Below, one piece after another: positions 22,945-33,717 of a DNA stretch of 64,000 nucleotides. A model generated the notes under the pieces. The model did not search any database. It had not been told where the DNA came from and saw nothing but the letters and a program-made list of their open reading frames with translations. The stretch is taken from the NCBI GenBank assembly GCA_963930655.1, contig OZ005616.1, positions 11,808,001 through 11,872,000 of the forward strand, read 5' to 3'. How positions within the stretch are numbered: position 1 is the first letter of the stretch; each line of letters begins with the position of its first letter. This DNA is from Myrica gale. Taxonomy: Eukaryota > Streptophyta > Magnoliopsida > Fagales > Myricaceae. A program made the position numbers and the translations under genes.

Positions 22945-23331
22945 ATGTCTACTTCTGAATCTGGTTCGGAGGTTTCCCCTCCCAATTCATCCAATCCCAA
23001 TTCATCCAACCCTCAATTGGATTCTTCCTCTCCGTATTTTCTCCATTCATCTGACTACCCTGGTGCTATCTTGGTTTCTACTCTACTCAATGGTGACAAT
23101 TATCTCCGTTGGCAGAGAGCCATGAAAATAGCTCTCAATGCCAAGAACAAGCTAGGCTTTGTCGACGGTTCCCTCACTAAACCCACCACCTCCTCTGCTG
23201 CCATCCACCTCTGGGATCGATGCAACGATATGGTTCTGTCATGGATTCTCAATTCCATTGACAGATCCATCTCCGACAGCCTCATCTATCATGATAATCC
23301 CCGAACCGTATGGCTCGATCTTCAAACGTGA
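22945..23331 (+). pseudogene. gag: copia Gag N-terminal part, frame lost at about 23,325
   Basis: ATG at 22,945 opens MSTSESGSE..., then the Gag-polyprotein block PYFLHSSDYPGAILV, LLNGDNYLRWQRAMKIALN and KNKLGFVDGSLTKP. The frame meets TGA at 23,329-23,331. The next conserved text (KRDISLLTQDTRSL) is in another frame right there, and the RFSQ-type residues expected between are missing. A short deletion that is not a multiple of three has therefore removed about a dozen codons and broken gag. Confidence 0.85.
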
Positions 23332-25490
23332 CATCTCCTTACTCACCCAAGACACACGGTCTCTTTCTCAATACTTCACCATACTCAAAGGTTTTTGGGA
23401 TGAACTTTCCATCCTCCAACCGGTCCCTCCTTGTACTTGTGGTACTCTCCAAACAACCCAAACACTCAATGACACAGAGCATACCTTTCAATTTCTTGTT
23501 GGTCTCCATGATTCCTACGCCTCCATTCGAAGTCAGATTTTGGCCATGGATCCGCTGCCCCCCTTATCCAAGATCTACTCGATTTTGCACCAAGAGGAAC
23601 GGCAGCGCCTGCTGCACCTTCCATCTCCTCAGCCCGACGCCACTGCCTTGGCTGCTCCCCGATCCTTCTCCCATTCCTCAGCCACTCGTGGTCGCGGCAG
23701 AGGACGCCCGAAATGTGGCCATTGTCATCGGGATGGTCACTGGAGAGAACAGTGCTATCAGCTGCACGGGTTCCCTCCAGGCCATCGGAATGGTCCTTCC
23801 CGAGCTCCTCCACACTCCTCCGGCGGCACCCATGGATCTTCCTCGTCTGCCCACCTCACCGTTGCTCCTGGCGATACACCTATCTCCAACGGCGCTGCTG
23901 ATTTTCAAAAGCCAGGGCACCCGAATATTTCCCTTGACCTAGTCCACCAACTCATGGAGTTGGTTATTTCCAAAAATAACCCTTCTGCCACCTCAGCACC
24001 TCCTTCGGCTAACCTTGCAGGCCAACACATTTTAGAGCTGCTGAATTCCCATTCTACCCATCCCGTGACTTCCAGCTCTCCTTCGGCTAATTTTGCTGGT
24101 AATATCGCGTCCTGCAACTCTGCTTTATCTTTTTCTAATATTGAATGGGTTATTGATTCCGGCGCTTCTGATCATATGGTTTCAAAATTATCTTATCTCA
24201 CTAATATTACATCTCTTGCCACTCCATGTCCAGTTAAATTGCCTACAGGTGAAATTGTTTCTATTTCTCAATCCGGCACTGCCCATTTAACTCCTCAATT
24301 AATTCTTCATAATGTCCTTTTTGTTCCTCAATTTCAATTTAATTTATTATCCATTAGTAAACTCACTACTGATCTCAATTGTGTTGCTATTTTTTCCTCT
24401 AATCTTTGTCTTTTTCAGGACCTTGTTACGAAGAGGCTGATTGGCACGGGTGAAGCTCGTGATGGACTCTACTACTGCACTTTTCCTTTCGTCTTCGCCC
24501 TTCATTCCACTCGCGTGCCCTCCCCTCATTTATGGCACGCTCGTCTCGGTCACCCCTCTATGCAATGTCTCCCTAAGACCCTTAATATTTCTACTACCCC
24601 TTTTGCTTGTGATGTTTGTGCTCGTGGTAAACATACTCGGCTTCCTTTTTCTTTAAATTTAAATAAGAGCACCGTATGTTTTAATCGCATTTATTGTGAT
24701 ATTTGGGGTGGTTATTCCACAGCTTCTCTTTCTGGTGCACATTATTTTTTAACTATTGTTGATGATTTTTCTCGTCTCACATGGGTTTTTTTAATGCGTT
24801 TTAAATCCGATGCCTATAGTTGTCTCAAATCTTTTTTTTCTCTTATTCGTACCCAATTTACTCATACTGTCAAATATATTCGTACCGATAATGGCCAAGA
24901 ATTTCTTTCTCATAAAATGCAACAATTATTTACTGACCTTGGCATTTTTCATGAAAAGACATGTGTCGAGACCCCACAACAAAATGGTGTTGCCGAACGC
25001 AAGCATCGTCACCTCCTAAATGTGGCTCGCTGCCTTCGTTTCCATGGTCATCTTCCTCTTAAATTTTGGGGTGAATGCATTTTAACCGCTACTTATCTTA
25101 TTAATCGCACCCCTTCACCTAGTCTTCATCATAAATCCCCTTACGAACTTCTTTTTCACAAACCTCCTTCGTATGATCACTTACGCATCTTTGGTTGCTT
25201 ATGTTATGCACAAACTCTTTCTTCTCATCGGGATAAATTCTCTCCTCGTGCCATCCGCTGCCTTTTCCTCGGATATCCGGCTCACCATCGTGCTTATCGT
25301 GTCTATGACCTCGCCACCCATCGCATTTTCATTTCTCATGATGTCACTTTTGAAGAAACCATTTTTCCCTTTCATGATTCCACCCTCCATCCTTCCTCTA
25401 GCCCTGTTCTCCCTCTTCCCGTCCTCGACCTCTCTTCTCCCTCCGTTCCTCCTGCCCCTATCTCTCCCCTTCCCTCTTCTCCTTCTCTCT
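23317..25490 (+). pseudogene. pol: copia gag-pol: zinc knuckle, protease, integrase
   Basis: Open from the gag lesion to the Sirevirus junction. In order: C-terminal Gag; CCHC zinc knuckle CGHCHRDGHWREQC (23,714-23,755); aspartic protease WVIDSGASDHM (about 24,147); GAG-pre-integrase HLWHARLGHPSM; integrase core with D in YCDIWGG, D in IRTDNGQEF and E in QQNGVAERKH; and the FGCLCYA block at its end. Catalytic residues are intact. The apparent stop at 25,493-25,495 is inside the inserted Sirevirus LTR and is not part of this gene. The coding frame at 25,490 continues correctly at 33,718. Confidence 0.9.
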
Positions 25491-27157
25491 TGTGAGTCTA
25501 AAAGACAACCCAAGAGGGGGGGTGAATTGGGTTTTTCAAAAACTTAACACTTTTTGAATAAATATGCAGATATGAAAACTACCCCTCTTTAACAAAAAAT
25601 AATGTTGATCTAAATGAGTCTAAAGCTATGCCAAATATAATCAATGAATGATAAAGTATAAATCTCCACAAATATGAATAAGTACTAAAATGTAAGAGAG
25701 ATAGAGTTAGAGAGATGACACCGTAGTTTTTAGGTGGTTCGGCCAAACACGTGCCTACGTCCACCCCCAAGGCAATTGACTTCCTTGGGCTTCCTCCACT
25801 ATTCTCCAAATAGCGAATACACCTTAGCTTCCCGGGTGCTAAGGAACCTTTACAAAGCGTTTTGCGAGCTCACGCTTCAACTCTCACAAATCCTCACAAC
25901 CTAGAGGATTTCTTCTACTCTCACAAGTAGGACCAAGTGTTTTCCGAGCTCACACTTTAACTCTCTTACAAATCCTCACAACCTAGAGGATTTCTTCTAC
26001 TCTCACAAGTAGGACCAAATGTTTACTCAACACTCAGATGTTTTACAATAGATGGGTACAATGGAGGATGGCTCTCTAAGCCAAATCTACAAATGGGTAG
26101 CTCAAGAAATGATAGGGCTCTCTAAGCCAAATATACAAATGGGTAACTCAAGAAATGATAGGGCTCTCTAAGCCAAATATACAAATATAAGAACCTGAGA
26201 TTTGCTGGAAGAATAAGTTCTTCGAGGAAGGCTTATGGATGTGCAAGATTGAATGCAAGCCTTCTAGATTGGAAGAGCTTCTCTCTTCTTCTTCTTCTTT
26301 GAGCTTTGTCTCTCAAGAAATTAGGGCAAAAATGATTTTCGTGTGTAGCTCTTGTTTTCTCTTTCAATCTTGTTCTATTTATAGTCTCTAGGGCACCAAG
26401 GGCTTTCTTGTCATCTTTTGGAGCCGTTGGAGACACTTTTAGAATGAGTGACGTCGCTCCAGATCTGAGAAATCGAAGCATGTGTCGACACCTTCCATGT
26501 ATGTGTCGACACCTAGGAGCTTTGCCTGGAAACTCACTTTTTCGGGTGTATGACCAATGTGTCGACACTATGGTCCTATGTGTCGACACATACAACACTT
26601 AGTCTGAAAAATGTGTTCTTTGACAGTAACAAGCATTCCGAAAACACCAATTTCGCGGTTACTGTTCATTCATGAGAAACACTGTTCCCGACCTCCAAAT
26701 TTGATCTTCACCGTTCAGATTATAGCACCTTGTGTTGTGAACATCCTCTCCAAATTTCAGCTCGATCGGACGACAAACAAAGCGGGATCTTGCCATTGTT
26801 CAATGTGTCGACACTATGTCTTCTATGTGTCGACTCATAGTTTTGTGCATTCTGGAGTATGACCAATGTGTCGACACCATGGTTCTATGTGTCGACACCT
26901 TCAACACTTAGACTGAAAAATGGTTTCCCTTGACACCATCAAGCATTCCAAAAACACCTACAATGTAAAGATTGACCAATAAGCTTGTGTAGAGGTGTTC
27001 AATTATATCTAAGGCCAATTTAAGCTTAGAGAACTCTTGATATCATTTTCTTAAAAAGATTTTCAAATGTAGAATCTAAAGGTCTCAAACTAGTTGAAAA
27101 AGTTTGTTATCATCAAAATCAAAAATAGATTGTTTATAAAACAACCTTGGGCTAACA
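25491..27157 (-). repeat. 3' LTR of Sirevirus (left copy)
   Basis: 1,667 bp, TGTGAGTC...GCTAACA on the + strand. Holds four pairs of the GTGTCGACAC palindrome at 26,482-26,898. Confidence 0.95.
26482..26898. promoter_or_regulatory. Four paired GTGTCGACAC palindromes in Sirevirus LTR
   Basis: GTGTCGACAC starts at 26,482 and 26,503; 26,559 and 26,580; 26,805 and (variant GTGTCGACTC) 26,827; 26,868 and 26,889. Spacing within pairs is 21, 21, 22 and 21 bp. The TATA box of the same LTR lies about 105 bp to the left, so in minus-strand terms the pairs are upstream of the promoter. Confidence 0.85.
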
Positions 27158-27171
27158 ATCTCCCCCTTTTT
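27158..27171 (-). other. Polypurine tract of Sirevirus
   Basis: The minus strand reads AAAAAGGGGGAGAT immediately before the 3' LTR, within the GTCATCATCAAAAAGG context typical of Sireviruses. Confidence 0.85.
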
Positions 27172-27693
27172 GATGATGACAAAGCTAACTAATAATAAAC
27201 TGTTGATACCAAGATGAAAAGCTCCCCCTGAGATTAGTCTGGAGTTTTTCAAGAGTTTTTAGCAAAACGAACTTTAAGATTCTACGAAAATTTTGCAAGA
27301 GTTCCCTTTGTAAATAGAGGTTTTCCAAATTTTCAAAGCCTGTAAAAACACTTCTATAACATCCTCCAAACTCCCCCAAACTTCATCATTCAATTTCAGA
27401 TCACAAGACTTCATATAGAGGAGAGTTTCAAGAAGATTACCTGAAGCACGTCTCAAATATCCACAATTAAGAGCAAAGAGATAAGCACTTTGCAGAACCC
27501 TTAAAATCACCATTAGATAAACAATAGATGCGAGCATAATCAAATAATCTAATGGAGACATATAAATTATAGAGATATGCATAGATAAGGCAAGTCAAGT
27601 GATCATCCAACATCAAAATGGAATGTACTCAGTAAGAGCTAGAGAGTCAACATAATCACTTAAAACTTCTCCAAAATTTTCTTCCTTCTAACT

Positions 27694-27705
27694 TCTCCCC
27701 CTTTG
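27694..27705 (-). other. Second, internal polypurine tract
   Basis: Minus strand AAAGGGGGAGAA preceded by GATGATGCC, a copy of the terminal tract about 530 bp away. Multiple tracts of this kind are a Sirevirus hallmark. Confidence 0.6.
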
Positions 27706-27719
27706 GCATCATCAAAAAT

Positions 27720-29085
27720 AAGCTAAGGGGAGGTCAAAGGGTTCTAGCAGGTTCCATAGGCGCCTCTGTAGCCTTTATAACATCCTTAGTTGATGAATTC
27801 ATAAAAGCATGAAGATCAGCATAAACAGTAGTGAACTCATCATCAGTAAGTTGAATCACATTTCTAGTCACATGGAGGTTGTTGTTGACTTGATGCTTGA
27901 TACCTCTCATTTCCTTATGAAGAGTCCCACAACACTATGTATAAACATCACTCAGCTTCGTAATATCTTCCAATCTCATCTTCAAACGAGTGGTCATTTC
28001 CGCCATCTGATTACCCAAACTTTTCAGTTCCTTCTCGATATCAGCAATTTAATCCTCAAGTTGACTTAGGTGAGGCTCATGAGAACTAGGAGCAGAAAAT
28101 ACGGAAGATGATCCAATATGCAGTGGGGGGAAAGGAAATAGGTGTTTACGTACCCAAAGAAGTCGTATTTCCCTTGAGAGTCCTTTCAGTTTCAGTCTTT
28201 TCCTCAAAACTGAACCTCTTTCATTTTCTTTCTAAGGTATCACCACACATTTCTTTATCCATTCTCCATCCTTGTTTTGCATAAAATCTCAATACCCAAA
28301 GGGTTTTCTTGTTGTATTACATGGAGTCTTTGGATTTTTCTCTAACTTCCCCAGTCATATCAATCTCAAAGATCTGAAATATATTCATGAAAAGCATCCC
28401 CTAGACAACTCCAAGAATATGATGTATTTGAATTATCCAGTTCTTGGTAAGATAATGTTACAAAGCATATGATGCAATAATTATCTATGAACAGTCAATC
28501 CACTGGCAGTAGGTTTAATAACCTCATTAAGGGTTGAGTTATCCAACACAACCCTAAATATCAAGTGGTTCTACCTCTGATAACCCCATCCATCTGTAAG
28601 CATCAAAGAATTTCTTTTTCCATCATTAGGAGCAGAAATCAGGGAGTTTAATGAAGCAACTGATATGACTAATATCCCCCCATTTTCACAACTATTGACA
28701 TCTCTTTAAAATCAAAACCATTCTCAGTTAACCATTGAAAATCAGCCCCACAACCAACAATTACTATCATATTCCGAAAATCTTGCACAAAATGATTATT
28801 GCAAAGCCCTGACCTGAAAGTGTAGGCCTTTGGAGTAGGAGCAGGTTCCTCAATGCTTTTCCCTTTCTTCTGAGCCGTAGAATTGACAAATACAGGTGAT
28901 TGGCGAGCGGAATGTTTTGGGCTGCTGGAAGACATTTCAACAGAGGCATTGTGAGGAGTTTGAAGGTTTTCAGCAGTGGATTTTTCGGAGAGGGCTGTGG
29001 GCAAGAGATGATTTTGAAAGAGAGGAGTTCATGCCGTTTGGGAGAGAAAAGAGGGTCTGTGAGATGGAGGAGAAATAAAGTGCTG
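27720..29085 (-). pseudogene. Sirevirus envelope-like/extra ORF zone, degenerate
   Basis: Lies between the RT scrap and the 3' LTR, where Sireviruses carry an additional 'envelope-like' ORF. A 111-codon ORF (28,669-29,004) has a Ser/Pro/Lys-rich start (MSSSSPKHSARQSPVF) and then QDFRNMIVIVGCGADFQWL. Further minus-strand text near 27,810-28,070 is coiled-coil-like (LKSLGNQMAEMTTRLK). Frames shift and stops are frequent. I infer the identity from position and general character, not from a firm domain match. Confidence 0.4.
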
Positions 29086-29504
29086 ACCCCTTTTGCCCTA
29101 AAGAGTATATATATATGATATGCATGTCCATCATTTAAAAAAAAAACATTGTACTCATTATAAGTGTTGACACATTGTTTTACCAAGTGTTGACATATGT
29201 CATGTAAAAAGAATGCATACAATATTTTAACAAGGAACAAATATGATTTTAAAGCTAAATGCATAGAGAGCAATTTAAACAAAGATCAAAATATATCCAA
29301 TGCAATCAACAACACAATTAATATTATAAAACAAGCACAAATCATCAATTTAATCCAAAAGTAATCTCATTCCAATAAGATATCTGAAAATTCTTTTAAC
29401 CACGAGTAAATGAGATTTCATAGGTCAATATTGGAAATTAGCACACATGCATATGCAAGGCATTGTATTAGGTATACTTACAGTGAGGTAAAGGAAAGAT
29501 CCAA

Positions 29505-29696
29505 TCATACCTTGATACCTTGTGTGTTCAACGTCTTTACCTTTTTGATCATTTTCCTTTTCCATTCTTGAGATGCTTGCTTCAAGCCATGTAGTGCTTT
29601 TGTGAGCTTGAACACATGGTGTGGTGGCTTTTTATCTACAAGTCTAGGAGCTTGTTCTACACACACTTCCTCATAAATAATCATTAAGAGATGCAT
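29505..29696 (-). pseudogene. Sirevirus RT scrap
   Basis: Residues EEVCVEQAPRLVDKK, then HHVFKLTKALHGLKQAS correspond to the copia RT block normally reading EEVYVEQPPGF...KALYGLKQA. Nothing of the YVDD catalytic region or RNase H follows, so most of RT/RNase H is deleted. Confidence 0.8.
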
Positions 29697-30095
29697 TTGA
29701 AATCATTACAACATGCAAAGGTAAGCAATATGTGAATAGATTATAGTCTAGTCATAGGAGCAAAAGATTCATAAAAAATAATTGCATCTTCTAGATTGTA
29801 ACCTTGGGCTACTAATATTGCCTTGTTCCTTACCACTTCCCCAGATACATCCATATTGTTTTGAAAATTTCATTTAATACCAATAACTGGATGATCTTGG
29901 AGTCTAGGAACTAGATGTCATACCATATTTTTCTAAAACTTGTTTTACTTCATCATCCATGGCATGAATCCAACTTTTATCAACTTTTGCCTCAGAAATA
30001 TGTTTTGGCTCAATTTGAGAAAGTAAGGCAAAATTACTAGCTTGATTATGAAAGGAGTGAATACTTACATTTTCTCCACATTACCAATGACTTGA

Positions 30096-30413
30096 TCAAT
30101 ATGATGATCTTTTGAGGTAATTCCAAGACTTTGGTAGATCAATGTTGACTTGTTGAACTTTTTCTTGTGAATATTGAGATCTTTGCTCTTGTACACGAGT
30201 TTCTTCCTTGTCCTCATTTATGGCAAGTTTCTCAATCTCATTATCAAGATCTATAACATCTTCATCATTTCTTTTCATAAGATTGTTAGTTTCATCAATA
30301 ACAATATGAACAGATTCTTCAACAATCAATGCATATAATATGTTCAATAGTAGGATTATGAGATATACCGACATTTTCAAAACCAATAATCCTTCCTTTA
30401 TTGATATCACCAA
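30096..30413 (-). pseudogene. Sirevirus integrase-RT linker scrap
   Basis: Contains VEESVHIVIDETNNLMKR, the linker motif that normally follows integrase. It then has an acidic variable region and DLPKSWNYLKRSSY, the segment leading into RT. It sits directly after the protease remnant, so the entire integrase core is missing. Confidence 0.7.
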
Positions 30414-30546
30414 ATGTAATCGATCCCTTTTCTTTGAGACAAATAGAGTTAAACCAACTCTTGTCTCCGGTCATGTGCTTGGAGCATTCACAATGGACTT
30501 CAAGCACATATGCAAAATCAATCAACTCTTGGTTTTTGGTACCCAA
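30319..30546 (-). pseudogene. Sirevirus protease remnant, catalytic triplet lost
   Basis: CSKHMTGDKSWFNSICLKEK and GSITFGDINKGRIIG match the copia protease, where CSKHMTG is normally preceded by DSG. Here the triplet reads H-C-E, so no active site remains. It follows gag in another frame. Confidence 0.8.
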
Positions 30547-32012
30547 ATCTTTTTGGGTCCTTTGGTGTTAGAAATAAATTCATTCACCTTGTCTTTTTGA
30601 ATCCACACAAATTTGATGCCATGAATGGATTTCTTTCTAGCTGGACAAGTGTGTGAAATGTGACCAGATTGACCACAAAAGTTGCACAATGTAAATGATG
30701 GAGATGATTTTGTGATCATATAAGAATAAAGTTTCTGATCATTGAAGGAGTCATATCCAAGACCACTTTTGTTGAAGCAACACCGTTGAGAACCAAGAAG
30801 AATATCAAGGTTTTTCTTTCCTTGAGTAAACCTTGCAAGATCATTTGTAAGCAAGTCAACTTTCCTTTTCAAGGTGTCATTTTCAACAATCAAAATATTT
30901 GACTCACTTTGCAAAGGTTTTTTATTTTCGTTTATGGTCATTGCAAGATCATCTCTAAGAGATGTGACTTGACTTTTCAAAGTATCATTATCTTTCGCAA
31001 TACTTTCAAAATTCTTTTTAAGAGAACAATATTTTGAAAATATTCTTTTTAGTTCAACATATTGTTCATCAAATGCATCTTGCAATTCATCAAATGTGAA
31101 AGAGTAAATTGAAGAGTTTTGTACCTCATCTTCGTTATCCTTTGCCATGAAGCAAAGGTTTGCATCTTCATCATCACTTTCACTATCGCTTATGTAATTT
31201 GTCTTCCTCGAAAAAGTTTTATCTCCTTGTTTCTTCAGGAGAAACTTCTTAAATCTCTTTATCAACAATTCCACGTCTTCATCATCTTTGGAAGACTCAT
31301 CATCACTAGAGCATGAGGCTTTTAATGCTATGCCCCTTTTTCTTCTACCTTCGTCCTCATCCTCCTCTACTTGGTTCATCTCATGTGTCATGAGAGATCC
31401 CATGAGTTCGTCAAGTGAGAGCTTTGTCAAATCCTTAGCTTCTTGAATTGCTGTCACTTTAGGCTCCCAAGTCTTAGGAAGACACCTGAGGATCTTTCTC
31501 ACCATTTCAACATTAGTATACTCTTTACCGAGAGATTTTAATCCATTTATAATATCAGTAAAACGAGTAAACATAGAAGAGATAGTTTCATCAGATCTCA
31601 TCTTAAAAAGCTCATAGCTATGAACAAGCATACTAATCTTATTTTCTTTGACTTGATTCGTACCCTCATGAGTTACTTGAAGTTTGTCCCAAATTTGTTT
31701 CGCGGTATCACACCCGGAAACACGATTAAATTCATTTGAATCAAGTACACAATATAACACATTCATAGCTTTAGCATTTTGAGACATAATTCTAAGATCA
31801 ACATCATTCCATTCATTTTCATCTTTCAACTTTCCATCCTTATCCCTAGGAAATGTAGGACCATTTGAGATAACTCTCCATAGATCATAGTCCACGGCTT
31901 GGACGTAAATCCTCATCCTAGCCTTCCAATAATTGTAACAAGTGCCATTGAATAAGGGAGGTCTATTTGTGGATTGACCTTCAGCTAAGGCGGTGCTGAC
32001 AAAGGTTGTCAT
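30522..32012 (-). CDS. gag: Sirevirus Gag, intact 496-codon ORF
   Basis: Complete ORF starting MTTFVSTALAEGQ, 35 bases downstream of the LTR. Residues about 18-220 are the copia Gag domain (PPLFNGTCYNYWKARMRIYV, then KTWEPKVTAIQEAKDLTKLS). An acidic region (DDESSKDDEDVELL) follows, then a likely coiled coil around 310-400. The zinc knuckle CNFCGQSGHISHTC is at about 445-458, and the C-terminus (GPKKIWVPKTKS) is the usual boundary with protease. Gag forms the particle that packages element RNA. It is the only part of this element still able to make a full product. Confidence 0.9.
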   Translation of the reverse strand: MTTFVSTALAEGQSTNRPPLFNGTCYNYWKARMRIYVQAVDYDLWRVISNGPTFPRDKDGKLKDENEWNDVDLRIMSQNAKAMNVLYCVLDSNEFNRVSGCDTAKQIWDKLQVTHEGTNQVKENKISMLVHSYELFKMRSDETISSMFTRFTDIINGLKSLGKEYTNVEMVRKILRCLPKTWEPKVTAIQEAKDLTKLSLDELMGSLMTHEMNQVEEDEDEGRRKRGIALKASCSSDDESSKDDEDVELLIKRFKKFLLKKQGDKTFSRKTNYISDSESDDEDANLCFMAKDNEDEVQNSSIYSFTFDELQDAFDEQYVELKRIFSKYCSLKKNFESIAKDNDTLKSQVTSLRDDLAMTINENKKPLQSESNILIVENDTLKRKVDLLTNDLARFTQGKKNLDILLGSQRCCFNKSGLGYDSFNDQKLYSYMITKSSPSFTLCNFCGQSGHISHTCPARKKSIHGIKFVWIQKDKVNEFISNTKGPKKIWVPKTKS

Positions 32013-32033
32013 AGATAGAGATATTAAACCTCA

Positions 32034-32045
32034 GCTCCGATACCA
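32034..32045 (-). other. Primer-binding site of Sirevirus
   Basis: The minus strand reads TGGTATCGGAGC, two bases inside the right LTR; complementary to initiator Met tRNA with one change. Confidence 0.85.
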
Positions 32046-32047
32046 AT

Positions 32048-33712
32048 TGTGAGTCTAAAAGACAACCCAAGAGGGGGGGTGAATTGGGTTTTTCAAAAAC
32101 TTAACACTTTTTGAATAAATATGCAGATATGAAAACTACCCCTCTTTAACAAAAAATAATGTTGATCTAAATGAGTCTAAAACTATGCCAAATATAATCA
32201 ATGAATGATAAAGTATAAATCTCCACAAATATGAATAAGTACTAAAATGTAAGAGAGATAGAGTTAGAGAGATGACACCGTAGTTTTTAGGTGGTTCGGC
32301 CAAACACGTACCTACGTCCACCCCCAAGGCAATTGACTTCCTTGGGCTTCCTCCACTATTCTCCAAATAGCGAATACACCTTAGCTTCCCGGGTGCTAAG
32401 GAACCTTTACAAAGCGTTTTGCGAGCTCACGCTTCAACTCTCACAAATCCTCACAACCTAGAGGATTTCTTCTACTCTCACAAGTAGGACCAAGTGTTTT
32501 CCGAGCTCACACTTTAACTCTCTTACAAATCCTCACAACCTAGAGGATTTCTTCTACTCTCACAAGTAGGACCAAATGTTTACTCAACACTCAGATGTTT
32601 TACAATAGATGGGTACAATGGAGGATGGCTCTCTAAGCCAAATCTACAAATGGGTAGCTCAAGAAATGATAGGGCTCTCTAAGCCAAATATACAAATGGG
32701 TAACTCAAGAAATGATAGGGCTCTCTAAGCCAAATATACAAATATAAGAACCTGAGATTTGCTGGAAGAATAAGTTCTTCGAGGAAGGCTTATGGATGTG
32801 CAAGATTGAATGCAAGCCTTCTAGATTGGAAGAGCTTCTCTCTTCTTCTTCTTCTTTGAGCTTTGTCTCTCAAGAAATTAGGGCAAAAATGATTTTCGTG
32901 TGTAGCTCTTGTTTTCTCTTTCAATCTTGTTCTATTTATAGTCTCTAGGGCACCAAGGGCTTTCTTGTCATCTTTTGGAGCCGTTGGAGACACTTTTAGA
33001 ATGAGTGACGTCGCTCCAGATCTGAGAAATCGAAGCATGTGTCGACACCTTCCATGTATGTGTCGACACCTAGGAGCTTTGCCTGGAAACTCACTTTTTC
33101 GGGTGTATGACCAATGTGTCGACACTATGGTCCTATGTGTCGACACATACAACACAGTCTGAAAAATATGTTCTTTGACAGTAACAAGCATTCCGAAAAC
33201 ACCAATTTCGCGGTTACTGTTCATGCATGAGAAACACTGTTCCCGACCTCCAAATCTGATCTTCACCGTTCAGATTATAGCACCTTGTGTTGTGAACGTC
33301 CTCTCCAAATTTCAGCTCGATCGGACGACAAACAAAGCGGGATCTTGCCATTGTTCAATGTGTCGACACTATGTCTTCTATGTGTCGACTCATAGTTTTG
33401 TGCATTCTGGAGTATGACCAATGTGTCGACACCATGGTTCTATGTGTCGACACCTTCAACACTTAGACTGAAAAATGGTTTTCCTTGACACCATCAAGCA
33501 TTCCAAAAACACCTACAATGTAAAGATTGACCAATAAGCTTGTGTAGAGGTGTTCAATTATATCTAAGGCCAATTTAAGCTTAGAGAACTCTTGATATCA
33601 TTTTCTTAAAAAAATTTTCAAATGTAGAATCTAAAGGTCTCAAACTAGTTGAAAAAGTTTGTTATCATCAAAATCAAAAATAGATTGTTTATAAAACAAC
33701 CTTGGGCTAACA
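32048..33712 (-). repeat. 5' LTR of Sirevirus (right copy)
   Basis: 1,665 bp, the transcription-initiating LTR in the minus orientation. It carries the same four palindrome pairs (for example 33,039/33,060 and 33,116/33,137). Confidence 0.95.
32933..32941 (-). promoter_or_regulatory. TATA box of Sirevirus 5' LTR
   Basis: CTATAAATA on the minus strand, downstream (in element sense) of the palindrome pairs. Confidence 0.55.
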
Positions 33713-33717
33713 TCTCT

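Larger units (their letters stand above)
25491..33712 (-). mobile_element. Sirevirus-type copia element, pol largely deleted
   Basis: Inserted in the copia integrase-RT linker with TSD TCTCT (25,486-25,490 and 33,713-33,717). LTRs are 1,667 and 1,665 bp and differ by about eight substitutions and 2 bp by eye. The initiator-Met primer site next to the right LTR and the polypurine tract next to the left LTR show that transcription runs on the minus strand. It has an intact gag and a damaged protease. Only scraps of the integrase-RT region survive, followed by a 2-kb 3' region with Sirevirus hallmarks: AAAGGGGGAGA tracts in GATGATGCCAAAGG context and an envelope-like ORF zone. It is non-autonomous. 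Confidence 0.92.

Noticed and set aside
23466..23920. Several ORFs over 80 codons on the minus strand of the copia gag
   Set aside because: Shadows of the sense gag-pol frame, with arginine/glycine-rich composition from antisense reading.
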